From: Mytilus galloprovincialis
Taxonomy: Eukaryota > Mollusca > Bivalvia > Mytilida > Mytilidae
Direction: 5' to 3'
NCBI RefSeq assembly: GCF_965363235.1
Contig: NC_134839.1
Location: 57,937,560 to 58,001,559 of the forward strand
Length of the DNA: 64,000 bases
Position 1 is the first letter of the stretch, and each line of letters opens with the position of its first letter. The notes beneath the pieces are model-generated. The model worked only from the letters and a program-made list of their open reading frames with translations, made no database searches and was not told where the DNA came from. Positions 25,080-36,510 of the stretch are shown piece by piece. The position numbers were made by a program, and so were the translations under genes.

Positions 25080-25310
25080 TAGTCTCATAAATAAATTCAT
25101 GTAGACTTAGAAAGAAGTATATTCCAACTTAGAAATAACAGTTCCTGTAGACTTGGAAATACGACGTTCATGTCGACTTAGAAATACGTTCATGTAGACG
25201 TAGATATACGTTCATGTACTTATAAATACTTCCATGTAGACTAAGGACATACCCACAAAAATATGGACTACGTCTATGTAGACTTGAACATACGTCCACA
25301 TAAACTTGAG
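25080..25310 (+). repeat. Tandem repeat in the gene B 5' leader intron
   Basis: Roughly 22-bp imperfect units based on ATACGTTCATGTAGACTTAG fill the end of the leader intron. The same array lies ahead of gene E (63,030-63,290), so it is part of the segmental duplication. Confidence 0.75.
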
Positions 25311-25476
25311 AACACACTCAACAATCAAAACAAATATTGACCCTTTGGTGGCCTTTGGCTGTTTTCTGCTATCTGTTCGGGTTGTTGTCTCTGGAACATA
25401 TTCCCCGTCTCAATTTAATGTTGTCAGAAAAACATTCAAGCACTAAAGATTTATTTGAAATTTGTTTTAGATCACC

Positions 25477-28400
25477 ATGCAGTTGCTCGTTGTATTATCC
25501 TTACTTTTTGGATATGCTTATTGGTAAGTCATAATTGTATTTTTTTATACTGTCATCAAATTCTCGAAAAACAAAAACTCGTTATACATTCTGCAGTGTG
25601 TAATCTCCCTAATTTTATCTACTTAAATGATTATAAATTTGACAATGAATTATTCATTATTTACTAAGTAGTTGTTTAGGTATATATACAAAATGAATTT
25701 TCTATCTTATGTCTCGTGAAAATGTATAATATTAAGATCATATATAATGAAATACCTTATAAAGTTGGTTTTTTTTTTTAAATTTGTTGATTTCAAATTA
25801 GTTATCTGATGTTCGGGGTCCGTTGTTTTCCTCTTATAGTAGATGTGTTTTCTTCGGTTATAATTTGTGACCCGGATTTTTTTTTGCTTGATCGATTCAT
25901 AACTATTGAACAGTGGTATACAACTGTTGCCTTTATTGAAATCAGAGAAACTAACCCATGAAAAAAACCCATGTTCTTGCAAATGCATTGCGTTTTTTTA
26001 CAGTCAGATTCATGTCCATGGACATGAATTGAATGTATTGGTAGCTAAAGGGTTTGCTCGTCTTGACACGAATAAAGACGGAATCTTGGAAACCAACGAA
26101 TACGAGGCTGTTTTAAAGGTTGACGACACTGATGGTTTGTAATAATATATAATACATACTTCAATAGGACTCCCAAATCGATGGCCGATTTTATGGCCCT
26201 CTAATCAAAGTTTTTTTTTCAAATCACAAATTGACGTCCAAATCTTTGACTCACGACCTTAAAAATAAAATGTGAAACAAACAGGATAGAATGTTAAGCC
26301 CCAGTCCCACTAGACTACGATCGCACCACGCTCACCGCGATCTAAAATAAATTCAGATCGTGGTGAGGTCGCGGCATGAAAATGAAAATTTCCGTTGCTT
26401 TCACGATGCTACTACGTCATCAATACGCTTCTACAACGATCCCGCTGCGATTATACCACGTTCTCACCGCGCTTATTCTGCGACCTCACTACGCTTATTA
26501 AAATCGTTCTACGCTCATCATGTTCTCACAACGACCATACCACGAGTTATCCGATTGCAACACGATCTTACCACGCTTCTACTGCGATTATAGCACGTTC
26601 TTACCACGATTATACTACGCTCATACCGCGATCTTACTACGTTCTCAGCAATAACGTCAACGTCGTGTTCTATATCAATACAGTTCCATTCCTTCTATTT
26701 CTGATTAATACGTAAATTTCGCGAAAACAATACAGTCATGCCACCAAAATCTACTAGAACACGTGGGCGTGGTGGTAGGGGTTGATGAAGAGGCAGAGGG
26801 AGATCAGATAGTAATGAAGCCGACCAATCCAACCTAAATTACAACCTTTTGTTGGTCCATAAAGCTCAAATGACGATATTTCAGTGAACGATAGCAGAGA
26901 TGACACAGATGTGTCAATAGATATAGGAATATGTGGTATGAGTGCTAATGAGACAACCCTCCATCCAAGTAACAACTTATAAAAGTAAACCATTATAAGC
27001 CAAGGTACGGCCTTCAACACGGAGCATTGTTTCACACCGAACAGCAAGCTATAAAGGGCCCCAAAAATATTAGTGTAATACCATTGAAACGGGAAAATCA
27101 ACGGTCTTATCTATATATTTAAACGAGAGGCATGGTTGAGCCGTTAGAGAAAATAGACAAGAAGTCATAATAACATTCAGACAAACAAAACCTGGAGAGA
27201 TTTAATATATCTTATGTGAAAACGACAATGAGAATGATGGTCGTAGTATAAACGTAGTCAGGTCGTAAGAAGAGCGTGATGAGGACGACAAGGGCGTGCT
27301 AGAATCGTACTATGGTCTTGAACAGCGTGGTGTAAACGTGGTATAGTCGTAGTGGAAGCGTAGTTGGGTCGCGGGGAGAACGTGGTGGTCGTAGTAAGAT
27401 CGTAATAACGTCGCTGTGAGATCGTAGCGCAGTCTCTTCGAATAGAATCCCGCTTTCGCTACGCTCTCTCTACGATGGTACAGCGACCTTTGCGATCTTA
27501 CTACGACCTTAGTGCGCTCTCACTACGCTTTTTCTACGACCTGATTTCACCACGACCGCACCACGATTGTTTTGAACATGTTCAAAGTTGGCCACGCTCA
27601 TCACGATCTTGAAGACCTCACCACGACCGTGATACGACCGTGATACGACCGTGATACGATCTACACGATCGTACTACGATCATCAAAATTTGCATATTTT
27701 TCACAGATCGTAGTGCGATCGTGGCCTAGTGGGACTGTGGTATTATTTAATGCGGGGTTCACACATTGCCGATTATTGCTCCCGTTTGAGATCAGACAGC
27801 GATACGACGCGAAAAGTGAAAAAGTCGGATTACTATCCTCAATTATCTGGAATGTCCTATCATTGTCTGAAAGCAGTCATTTAAGTTCGTAATAGATTCC
27901 TACGGGTCGGGAAGGGTCCGAATAGTTCGCCGAAGTACCCCGACAGTTATGTGCGTCCCGTAACATTCGGGGAAACTCAGCCGATTTTGTCTAGTCGGAT
28001 TACAATCGTGCCTATGTCGTGACAGATTCTGCTGTATCGGATCAAAATCCTAACAATGTTCTGTGTATTCTGGACGGTGTCCTGTGGAACGGGAATGATC
28101 TGGAGAAAATTTTCATTGCTGTTTTTCTACCGATTGAATCCAGATTGAATCCAAATCTTGTCGATTGCGTACCGTTTTTGCCGAAACCGTTCCGGAACAG
28201 TCCCGTTATTAATACGAAATTCGTCAATGATACCCACGTCAGATTCCCGACAATTAAAGAATACAATACGACTAAGACCAGACAAAGCCGTTTGCAATGC
28301 GATAGAGCGGACCGTGATAAGATTACATTACGACAGTACCTGATCCTCCCGAGTATGCAGACAGTTTTCGAACGGATAACTTCCGTCAGCGTCGGTTCAC

Positions 28401-31400
28401 TGTCTTGTCACAGTATGATCTCTGTCGGATTACATTCGGTAAAATCGGGACGCAGTCATGACAGACTCGGTCGAATTTTACCAGGCGAAAGATACAACTT
28501 GGATTAGAAGCGGATTATCGGGATAAATTCGCTTGGAAACGGTTGAATATCGACGCTTCCTGAACAATATCTGATTGTTGTCGTGATTAAATTATTTGTT
28601 TTACATATTTTAATTAAAGTTTGAACTACCATCCACGATTCACAGGATCTTGATCCGACTTTTGACAAATTTTAATCGGGAATGGTCCTGTCAAGGACGG
28701 CAGTAAAATCGTATATGTGTGACCCCAGCTTAATCAAATTAATTGTATGTTGTCATTGATTGTCTTGTTGTCGTTTACAGAACCCACGTTTGTTCTTTTA
28801 TCTTGTTTAAAGAAGTTCGCTTGTCATATTTTGGAATTTTTGTCATATTTTCGAAATCCTCTGGTTTTATCTATTCAAATGCCTTAAAACAATTTGTCCA
28901 TTGACCTCCATATTTCTTTTTATAAATCTTTTACATGTAAAGTCTTATAAGCCATCTGTAAAAAATCTTATAACATTTTTGATATTTTTAATAGTTTTTG
29001 AGAACTTAAACTTGTCAATGATAAAGCTATGAAAAATCAAGAGAGAACATTTTCCCACAAAAATTTCAATGGCTAATATCTCGAAAACAAGCACATTAAC
29101 CTATATTTTATTTTCGCTCTTTCGATTTCTTTATTAATCCACTATCAATATATACTGGTACTGTGAAAAGCTTGTTATTTTGAAATTGAGTAGCGAACTT
29201 CCTTAAGGTGACTCTTTGGGACGGGAATCTGTTCTGTGTTGTTAATTTTCATAAGTCAACTACGTCAGTATGATTTGTATATATATGCCTCTTTCGGCGA
29301 TACAACTGCAAAACCAAAACAATGAATACATGGAATACAGAAGAAATAAGTAAAGTCTAAACTGGGAATAAAACGAATCATTATACCATATATTATTCGT
29401 CGATTAGAGGAGAGAACCCATTCTAACATGACGTCCTTCAAACGCTTTGAGTACACACCCGTGGTAAAATATGAATATATTGGTTGGGCTGTTCTGATTG
29501 TACTCTCACGTCATATGATTGTTTATGGATGGAGTACACGACGTCATAGAATGATAACGTAATAGTTTAAGCATTTTTCGGGAAAATACAGGCTTCTGAT
29601 ACCGAAAATCATCACCAGAATGAAACGTAAACAAACAATACTAAAATGTGGTATAAGCCCTTTTTTATATACATAGAAGATATATAAGTAAATTATCATT
29701 AAAATTCATCCAAATCTATCTAAATATATTATTGTAAATAGTTTGAGCATGTCACTAAATCTGTTTGCTCCGTTCTTTACCGCCAATCTTAAAGTGGGTT
29801 AATTTATGGGAACGGCAAATATTTGCCTCCATCTAGTGCGCTTTGAACCAAAACAATTGCTATATTTGTCTTATCAGAATCGAAATAATTCATGGTGGCT
29901 TGAATATATCTAAATTTTACCACGGGTTGTCCCTTTATGCCGATATTTTACCCCTCGCTATCGCTCAGGGTAAAATATTTGTCATAAAGGGCCAACCCGT
30001 GGTAAAATAACGATATATTCAAGCCCCCATGAATTATTTCTTAAATAGTCTATAACAGATCGGACATCTTTTTGTAATTGTAATACATGACGTCATAGTT
30101 GATTTTGATTAGAAGATGAACAATATTTATTGCCATTGATTTACAATTGTACGTATATTTTGAGACCGGTTGTCGATCTGAGTTTAAGATATATATTCCA
30201 TATACCATACCAATCTCCCAAGAGAGAGAAAGGACCGATAACTTTGCATGGGAGATTGATACCATACGTCTGTTTTCTAGGTGGTCAAAACGTTTTTTAA
30301 ATACAACATATTATTTTAAGACATCGTTACATTCTATTTGTACTGTTATAATGTTTCTATGATTAAAGGTGACGGAACGATTACCTGTGATGAATACGTA
30401 GCTCACTCGTCTGCGCCAAAGGCACTTGCTTTACAAATATTTACCGCAGTTGACCCTGATCATGACTGTTCTCTTACTCATGCAGAAGCTTTGAGCTTAC
30501 TGACAAAAATGGACCAAACAGGTATTTTTTTTTTACTTACAAATCATAGAAAAATCGAATACAAGTGTCGAAGGCCGTACCTTAACCTTTTATGGTTTAC
30601 TTTTATAAATTGTTACTTAGATGGAAATTGTCTCATTGGCACTCATATCACATCTTCCTATATCTATTGAATAATCTGGGAGATGCATACTATGACCTTT
30701 TTTGTCATATACTTCATGTATGTCTCACATCTAACGGTTCGAAATGTTGTTTATTTGTACTCTTTAGTTTGAGAAATGAATATCAAAGATGTCCACATAC
30801 ATTTCGATAAATGAACAGCAGAAGCACAACTGAAATCATAAAAAGAAACGTTATTTATCTCACGCTTTTGGAAGTTCAATGATTTTTTTATTCCAGACAA
30901 AAGTTACACGAATTAAAGCAACATATTTATAATGAATTTTATACAGAAAAGAAATATATAGTAGATGAAACAAAAGACCAAACAAAGGCAAAACTGACAC
31001 CTACATTACATAGGGACCAGTTATCAACGCCATCACTGATCAGGGGGTTTCTATACCTAATATGTTTAAGAAAATAACTATGGTAACCGAATGTGCTTGT
31101 TGATTTGCTGTATTTATTTTCATGTATACATTTCATTTTTACAGGAGATGGACAGGTCAGCGAACATGAGTTTGAACATTATTACGTTCAGGTAAGACTA
31201 TAATGGCAACTTCCAGTGCTCAAGATACTGGCCATGTATGCATTTTTTTTTAATTGAAAAAATTCCCAAAAGCAACAGATTGATTCGATTATGTATCTCA
31301 TTAATAACAAGAATGTGTCCCAAGTACACGGATACCCCATCCGCATTATCATTTTCTATGTTCCGTGGACCTTGAAAATGGGGTAAAAACTCTAATTTGG

Positions 31401-33608
31401 CATTAAAATTAGAAAGATCATATTATAGGGAACAGGTGTCAAGTTGATTGGACTTCAAATTCATCAAAAACTACATCGACCAAAAACTTTAAACTGAAGC
31501 GGGACAGACGGACGAACAGACGGACGCACAGACCAGAAAACATAATGCCCATAAATGGAACATAAACATTGAATATCTCTTTTAAATACGTCTGTAAATT
31601 GCTTTTTGATACCTCTATAAATTGCTTTTTATGGTTGCTTTTGTATGAGACTATATACCTTGCCTACTACAAAGTGGTGTTGTCCTCTTGACATCGATCT
31701 GTGTGGTTATCTTTGTCATGGGGTGGCTTACTCATTGACGTTGAACCCAAAATATACTGTTATGTACAGTTGTATTTGTTTATGTCTGTCATATGTTAAC
31801 AGTCATATGTTAACAGTGTAACATATGACAGACATAAACAAATACAACTGTACATAACAGTTTATTTTGGGTACAACGTCAATGAACTAGCCGCCTAATG
31901 ACAAAGATAACAAACAGATGTTAATTTGATAGATGCTTTTGTGATTTTTGTAAAATTGTTTGTTTTAAGATTTTAACACAGTGATGACTGCCGTACCCAT
32001 ATTTTGACTATTTTTTTTATTATGTCCGTTTTGCTCACGCATCGTTGTAAATATAACGGAATTTGATGAAACTGTCGTACAAGTGAAAGGTTTAGCTCTA
32101 TAAAACCAGGTTCAATCCACCATTTTCTACATTTGAAAATGCCTGTACCAAGTCAGGAATATGACAGTTGTTGTCCATTTGTTTGAGGTGTTTTGTCATT
32201 TGATTTTGCCATGTGATTAGGGACCTTTCGATTGAATTTCCCTCGGAGTTCAGTATTTTTGTGATTTTACTTTTTTGTGTGGCAGAGACATCAGCATTAA
32301 TCTTTAAAATAACTAATTTATACAAATAAAACAGATTTGACGACAATAGACTTCTCCCAATGTTTGAGTATTTTTAATCATGCTTATACGTAAAACAGGA
32401 CAGGAGTTTTGAGTAATGAAAAAAATCAGGACAGGAGTTTTGAGTAAAAAAAAAAAGGCAAAAGGAGCAACTTTGCCAAAAAACGGCAGGATGACAATTT
32501 ATGTAAAAAGTCAGAATGAATATAGGCGGGACCGACTAGAGCAACACATATAAAGGCAGGACAGAAATTACAATTTAAAAAAGACAGGGCAGAAATTTTC
32601 ATCCTAGACCACCCCCTCCCTCTCACAAAAAATCAAAAAAATGAAATTGTAGCTCCCTTATGAAAATATCATTTTTTAGTACAATAATGTCATGACTTTT
32701 GTTTGTTATTGGAAATGTTTTGTTTGTCATCGGCCATCTATAACAGTGATTTTACGCTCATTCAGTGTGTCAGAAGCCTTCAAATAGTGATTAAAATAGA
32801 ATAAAAGAGTAAAGTACATGCAGGTGCACGAGAAAAAAAAATGAAAGTTTAAGGATGCAACATTTAAATCAACACACAAGGTTTAGTCCTTTGCACGTTA
32901 TTCGTATTATTTGATTTAGGCGTTTGGAACCTTTAGCAACCCCACAGTTTAAATGTCTGTAACACGTTCGATATGACAAGTGGGGGTTACAGACGAATGT
33001 TCACCCAATCTGACCCAGTCAATTGATAACCGGAGCGCGCCAAAAAAAAATTCTTGTCCACGTAATTATGAAAATGATTCTGTTTACATATGGCCTGACG
33101 AAGGCTATTTGTTCAGCTAAATTATTTGTCAACACGATTTTATAACATTATCTTCATATATTATCATTTATATGAATACTGTTGCGCAAATCTTCAAACT
33201 TTGTAACATTTTCCTTATTTGCGCAGCATCGTCCTGTACATATTAAATTTGCTGGTCGGTTATTTTCTATAGACCTAGATGTTTCATCTCAAATTTAACA
33301 AAACATTGTAAGATCACTTAATTTGTGTTAGGAAAGTTTTGTTTTTCCCTCAGCGGGGTTCGAACATTTCCGTCTGTGGCATCGTTGCAACTTCGCCTGG
33401 ACCGTGATCAACGCCCTACACCACTGGACCACTTTGGCTACAAAAAAAGATAGCTTTCGGGGGTAGATTTAAATGTAATGACTTTGTTCGTTGATTTAAT
33501 CTAGGGTTGTATATATTTGTCCAAGATCGAAACAAAATTATATTATATTTTTTTCAGATCTTGAAACACCTCGGTCACGTGGACCATGGTCACCAAGTAG
33601 TGGGTTGA
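25477..33608 (+). CDS. Secreted four-EF-hand calcium-binding protein, gene B
   Basis: Coding exons: 25477-25523, 26004-26134, 30369-30521, 31145-31191, 33558-33608; GT-AG introns, phases 2, 1, 1, 0; 142 residues. Residues 1-15 are a signal peptide (MQLLVVLSLLFGYAY), then a His-rich start to the mature chain (QIHVHGHEL). EF loops: 37-48 (DTNKDGILETNE), 57-68 (DTDGDGTITCDE), 88-99 (DPDHDCSLTHAE), 108-119 (DQTGDGQVSEHE). Loops 1, 2 and 4 look canonical; loop 3 has Cys instead of Gly at position 6. Cys66 and Cys93 match those of gene A and could pair in the secreted protein. The C-terminus is His-rich (GHVDHGHQVVG). A leader exon lies upstream at about 24,480-24,507, and a 3' UTR intron (donor after 33,611) joins a last exon at 34,912. 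Introns 2 and 4 carry several transposons. Function beyond Ca binding is not known. Confidence 0.88.
25800..25935 (-). repeat. R-b repeat copy
   Basis: Reverse-complement copy of the family recognised by GGCAACAGTAGTATACCGC, ending at TGCCTTTATTG. Located in gene B intron 1. Other copies: 38,246-38,435, 49,270-49,420, 54,352-54,505, 60,915-61,090. Confidence 0.75.
26301..27740. mobile_element. Inverted-repeat element packed with CACGAT/ACGATC motifs
   Basis: The left end CCAGTCCCACTAGACTACGA and right end CCTAGTGGGACTGTGG are inverted copies, and the outer ~350 bp on each side are built from short words such as TACTACGATC and CCACGCT in opposite orientations. An R-d copy (26,925-27,115) is nested in the middle. 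No transposase, hence non-autonomous. It lies in gene B intron 2. A TTAA sits just outside the left end (26,294-26,297), but a matching right-hand target repeat is not exact. Confidence 0.7.
26925..27115 (+). repeat. R-d repeat copy, nested
   Basis: Starts ATATAGGAATATGTGGTATG and contains GCTAATGAGACAACC and GGTACGGCCTTCAACACGG. It sits inside the 26,301-27,740 element and is therefore younger. Confidence 0.8.
27747..28733. mobile_element. Non-autonomous element with TTAA target duplication
   Basis: TTAA at 27,747-27,750 and 28,730-28,733 encloses inverted ends GCGGGGTTCACACAT and ATGTGTGACCCCAGC. TTAA duplications are the mark of piggyBac- and Kolobok-type transposases. The interior is rich in CGGATTAC/CGACAG-type words and has a 162-codon frame (28,019-28,507) with no recognisable domain, which I take as fortuitous. 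It abuts the previous element in gene B intron 2. Confidence 0.7.
28806..29207. mobile_element. MITE-like element with AAGTTCGCT inverted ends
   Basis: Left end TTTAAAGAAGTTCGCT, right end AGCGAACTTCCTTAAGG; interior AT-rich and non-coding. Length about 400 bp. Located in gene B intron 2. Confidence 0.6.
29882..30040. repeat. Long palindrome in gene B intron 2
   Basis: Two arms of about 72 bp (29,882-29,952 and 29,968-30,040) are inverted copies around a 15-bp centre. Arm words include GAAATAATTCATGG / CCATGAATTATTTC and TTTTACCACGGGTTG / CAACCCGTGGTAAAA. It could form a hairpin in the pre-mRNA or a cruciform in DNA. Probably a foldback element. Confidence 0.8.
30565..30672 (-). repeat. R-d repeat copy
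   Basis: Reverse-complement copy in gene B intron 3, with GGCCGTACCTTAACC, TTGTCTCATTGGCACTCAT and ATCTTCCTATATCTAT. It begins about 45 bp downstream of the exon 3 donor. Confidence 0.8.
31313..31560 (-). repeat. R-e repeat copy
   Basis: Inverted relative to 17,230-17,590: ends in GACGGACGAACAGACGGACG-type words and contains GTTGATTGGACTTCAAATTC. Located in gene B intron 4. Confidence 0.75.
31696..31920. repeat. Foldback element with ~100-bp inverted arms
   Basis: Arms at about 31,696-31,800 and 31,817-31,920 are inverted copies with only a few differences; the inner 45 bp (for example TACAGTTGTATTTGTTTATG and its complement) appear identical. The spacer is about 16 bp. Located in gene B intron 4. 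The transcribed intron would fold into a strong hairpin. Confidence 0.85.
32093..32290 (-). repeat. R-c repeat copy
   Basis: Reverse-complement copy of a common mussel repeat: AAAACCAGGTTCAATCCACC, GTACCAAGTCAGGAATATGA and GTATTTTTGTGATTTTAC. Other copies: 35,600-35,930 (+), 41,140-41,440 (+), 51,028-51,215 (+), 51,520-51,710 (-), 53,905-53,985 (-) and 61,095-61,205 (+). Confidence 0.8.
33340..33440 (-). repeat. tRNA-derived SINE head
   Basis: On the minus strand, TGGTCCAGTGGTGTAGGG (33,431-33,414) fits an RNA polymerase III A box region, and about 50 nt downstream ATGTTCGAACCCC fits the B box (GTTCGAANC type). The rest does not fold into a full cloverleaf that I can support, so I call it a SINE head rather than a tRNA gene. 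Located in gene B intron 4, about 120 bp before the last coding exon. Confidence 0.6.
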
Positions 33609-33799
33609 TCTGTAAGTTCTATGTTGATTATGATTATTAACATTATGCAATGTTGTTTTCTTGTATTATATTTATTTCTGAACATGTACAAAAAGATACT
33701 ATAACCATAATAACTGTATCACACAGAATGTATAAGATATTGTCCTACTTTAAGCGTGTGTAGACTTTTTAGCCCCTTAAAACATTTATTTGAAATGCA

Positions 33800-34160
33800 C
33801 AAAAGATGGAAAATCGGCCTCACCAAATACCTATATCAATCTAAAGGCAACTTTGGCTGAGGGAGTTGAAACCTTAGTTACTAATAATTTCAAAATTATT
33901 AACGAACAATTTTTAAATGTTTTGTTATAAATCGTAAAAGTACCGAAGTTTTGACTTCTGAGCTGATGCTAGCTCGGGAACTGATAGTCCAGTAATAAAT
34001 GAAGCTACACGATACAAATTTCATGCATTTGAAAGCCATTTATATGTAAGAACCTAAACAGTTGGAAAGCTATATAACCAAACATGACATCAACAAATAG
34101 CCATATCAATCTAAGTTAAACTTTGCTTGAGGGAGTTGAAACCTTTGTTTGTTGTTTGAA
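33800..34160 (+). repeat. Dispersed repeat with duplicated segment, gene B 3' UTR intron
   Basis: A segment with ATATCAATCTAA and GAGGGAGTTGAAACCTT occurs at about 33,830-33,875 and again at about 34,105-34,155. Between them, CTTCTGAGCTGATGCTAG resembles a common mussel repeat also present in gene C's last exon. Confidence 0.6.
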
Positions 34161-34911
34161 CTACTGAAAGACAAAACAAGGAGAATATTTACCAAAAGAA
34201 CCGTTGTATAACATAGTCAAAGTCATTCGAGAAATAGCTGTGCTATATGAGGAACATAAATAAGATAATTAAACTTCAATAATATAACAGAAGCTTAGAT
34301 AATAGCGGTAAATTGGAATAAGAAGTAACAGTAGCAGTACCAGAGAAGTGGTAACAGTTGCAGTACTAGTAGAAGCTACATTCGTTGTAGAAGCAATATT
34401 CATACCTTTTCTTCCTCTATTCCTTTAGATCTGTTTTTGGTGTTTCTCTTTCGTCCGCTTATTAGAATTTCATTTTTCAATGTTGTAAAGGTGTATATAA
34501 ACATAAAATGGACGATGCTATTTGTTTTGCTTGTGAAATTGTATTTCATATCACTCTTTTTCAAAATTAAACTAAAACACTCATTTTTGCTGAAATGTGC
34601 AAAGAATTTCATATTTCGTTGTTCTAGAAAGAAACTTAAACGATATGCGTTAGCTCATTTCAAAAACTTTCAAAATAGTTTGATCACCTTATAAGAAAGA
34701 AGAATCGGAATGATTGCCAATGAGACAAATATCCATACAAAAAAGAGCAAAAAATATATTTTAACAATTATAGATCTCGATTCTAGCTACACAAACAACA
34801 TGTAATTTAAAAGTACAAATAAACGTCATTGAACATATAATTAACATTGATAATACTTTTCTGATGATATAATAGTTAAAAACTCACGATAATCATGATT
34901 TCATATTTCAG

Positions 34912-34985
34912 CTCTCCTTACTAAAGCGACATGATACCAAATAGGAGTCAGACCAAGTTTTAATAAAGGACTAGAATTATATCCT
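34912..34985 (+). other. Putative 3' non-coding exon of gene B
   Basis: Acceptor TTTCAG at 34,911, a short exon, and AATAAA at 34,962-34,967. It pairs with the donor TCT|GTAAGT three bases after the gene B stop. Gene C has the same layout (donor just after its stop, acceptor at 54,795), which supports the call. Confidence 0.55.
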
Positions 34986-35025
34986 TAGATTTGTTCTTTC
35001 GATTTTAATAGCATGATTATTTAAA

Positions 35026-35170
35026 AAAAGAGGGACGAAAGATACCAGAGTCAAACTCATAGATCGAAAACAAACTGACAACGCCTTTGCTTAAAATGAA
35101 AAAGACAAAAAGACAAAACAAACTGACAACGCCTTTGCTTAAAATGAAAAAGACAAAAAGACAAATAATT
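35026..35170 (+). repeat. R-a repeat copy with internal duplication
   Basis: Begins AGAGGGACGAAAGATACC. A ~56-bp stretch (ACAAACTGACAACGCC...AAAAGACA) is present twice in perfect tandem at about 35,060-35,165. Other R-a copies: 36,316-36,510, 37,450-37,660, 56,228-56,279, 63,640-64,000. Confidence 0.8.
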
Positions 35171-35297
35171 ATTATATTATAATTAGTACACATGATACAA
35201 GAGGGAAAATGGATTTGAGAATTAGTAAAAACTTGTTATCTGTAATTATGAAATGAACTACAAAATTGATGGTTCAGATATTTTGTCAAATGTAGTG

Positions 35298-35545
35298 ATA
35301 TCACAAACAGTGTCGGCCATTAATACACATCACCTGAGTCTCATATTGGTAATTGATAATATCACAAGCGGTCACGGCCATTAATACAAATCACCTGAGT
35401 CTTCTATCGTGTAATGGATAATATCACAAGCGGTCACGGCCATTAATACACATCACCTGAGTCTCATACCGTGTAATGGATAATATCTCAAGCGGCCACG
35501 GCTATTACTACACGTCACCCGAGTCTCGTACCGTGTAATAGATAA
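35298..35545 (+). repeat. Tandem repeat, four ~65-bp units
   Basis: Units share TATCACAAGCGG, ACGGCCATTAATACACATCA, CCTGAGTCT and GTGTAATGGATAA. The last unit is the most diverged. Confidence 0.85.
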
Positions 35546-35599
35546 TCTATTGTCCAGTGTTTATAAACATTTTCATTTCAAATTGTTTTCCTTCAATTA

Positions 35600-35930
35600 T
35601 AACTAAAATGTAAAATTACAAAATACTGAACTCCGAGGAAAATTTAAAAAGGAAAATCCTTAAGCAAATGGCAAAATCAAAAGTTCATTCACATCAAACG
35701 AATGGATTACAAGTGGCATATTACTGACTTGGTTCACGCATTTTCTTAGTAGAAAATTGTGGCTTAAACCTGGTTTTATAGCTAGCTAAATCTCGCACTT
35801 GTATGACAGTCGCATAAAATTTCGTAATATTGACAACAATGTGTAAACAAAACAAAAAGACATAATAGATAAAAATGTTAACAATAGGTGTGCAGCAGTC
35901 AACATTGTGTTATTATCTTAATCGCCCTAA
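35600..35930 (+). repeat. R-c repeat copy
   Basis: Contains ACTGAACTCCGAGGAAAA, CTGACTTGGTTCACGC and ATGACAGTCGCAT. Full-length forward copy in the B-C intergenic region. Confidence 0.8.
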
Positions 35931-36315
35931 AACAAACAAATATATTAACAAACATTAACCATGGCTAAATAACACAATAAAGATATGTATAAGTACACAG
36001 TGTCATATGTAAAGTTATCAAAACTCAATTAACTATTTCAAGAGGCAAACAAAAACTTTTTTGATACAGAATTTTGCTAATAGATTTTGCAAATCGCAGA
36101 CTATTCAAATCCGTCACTCTACTTCCAAAGATGACGAAAACCTATTTATGTTTAAAGTAGAATTCACTGATTAGTGTGAGGATAAATATAAGCAGTATGT
36201 TTTACCAAAGCATGTACAAGTAATACATAATTTCTTCAAAGATAAAACTTCGCCCGTCATTTGTTATATCAACACCAAACCCACTGCATCCTAGACATCT
36301 CAACGCAAAAGGTAT

Positions 36316-36510
36316 AAAAGAGGGACGAAAGATACCAGAGGAAGAATCAAACTCATAGATAGAAAATAAACTGACAATGTCATGACTAAAATTAAAAAGA
36401 CTAACAGACAAATAATAGTACAGAAGACACAACATACAAAACTGAAGACTAAGCAACACGAACCACACCAAAAACTTGGGGTGATCTCAGGTGCTCCGGA
36501 AGGATAAACA
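36316..36510 (+). repeat. R-a repeat copy
   Basis: AAGAGGGACGAAAGATACCA to CAGGTGCTCCGGAAGG. The short reverse-strand frames here are fortuitous. Confidence 0.8.

Noticed and set aside
28019-28507. 162-codon open frame
   Set aside because: Inside a TTAA-flanked non-autonomous element, overlapping frames on the other strand, no recognisable domain.
33340-33440. Possible tRNA gene on the minus strand
   Set aside because: A and B boxes are present but acceptor and anticodon arms do not pair properly; called a SINE head instead.
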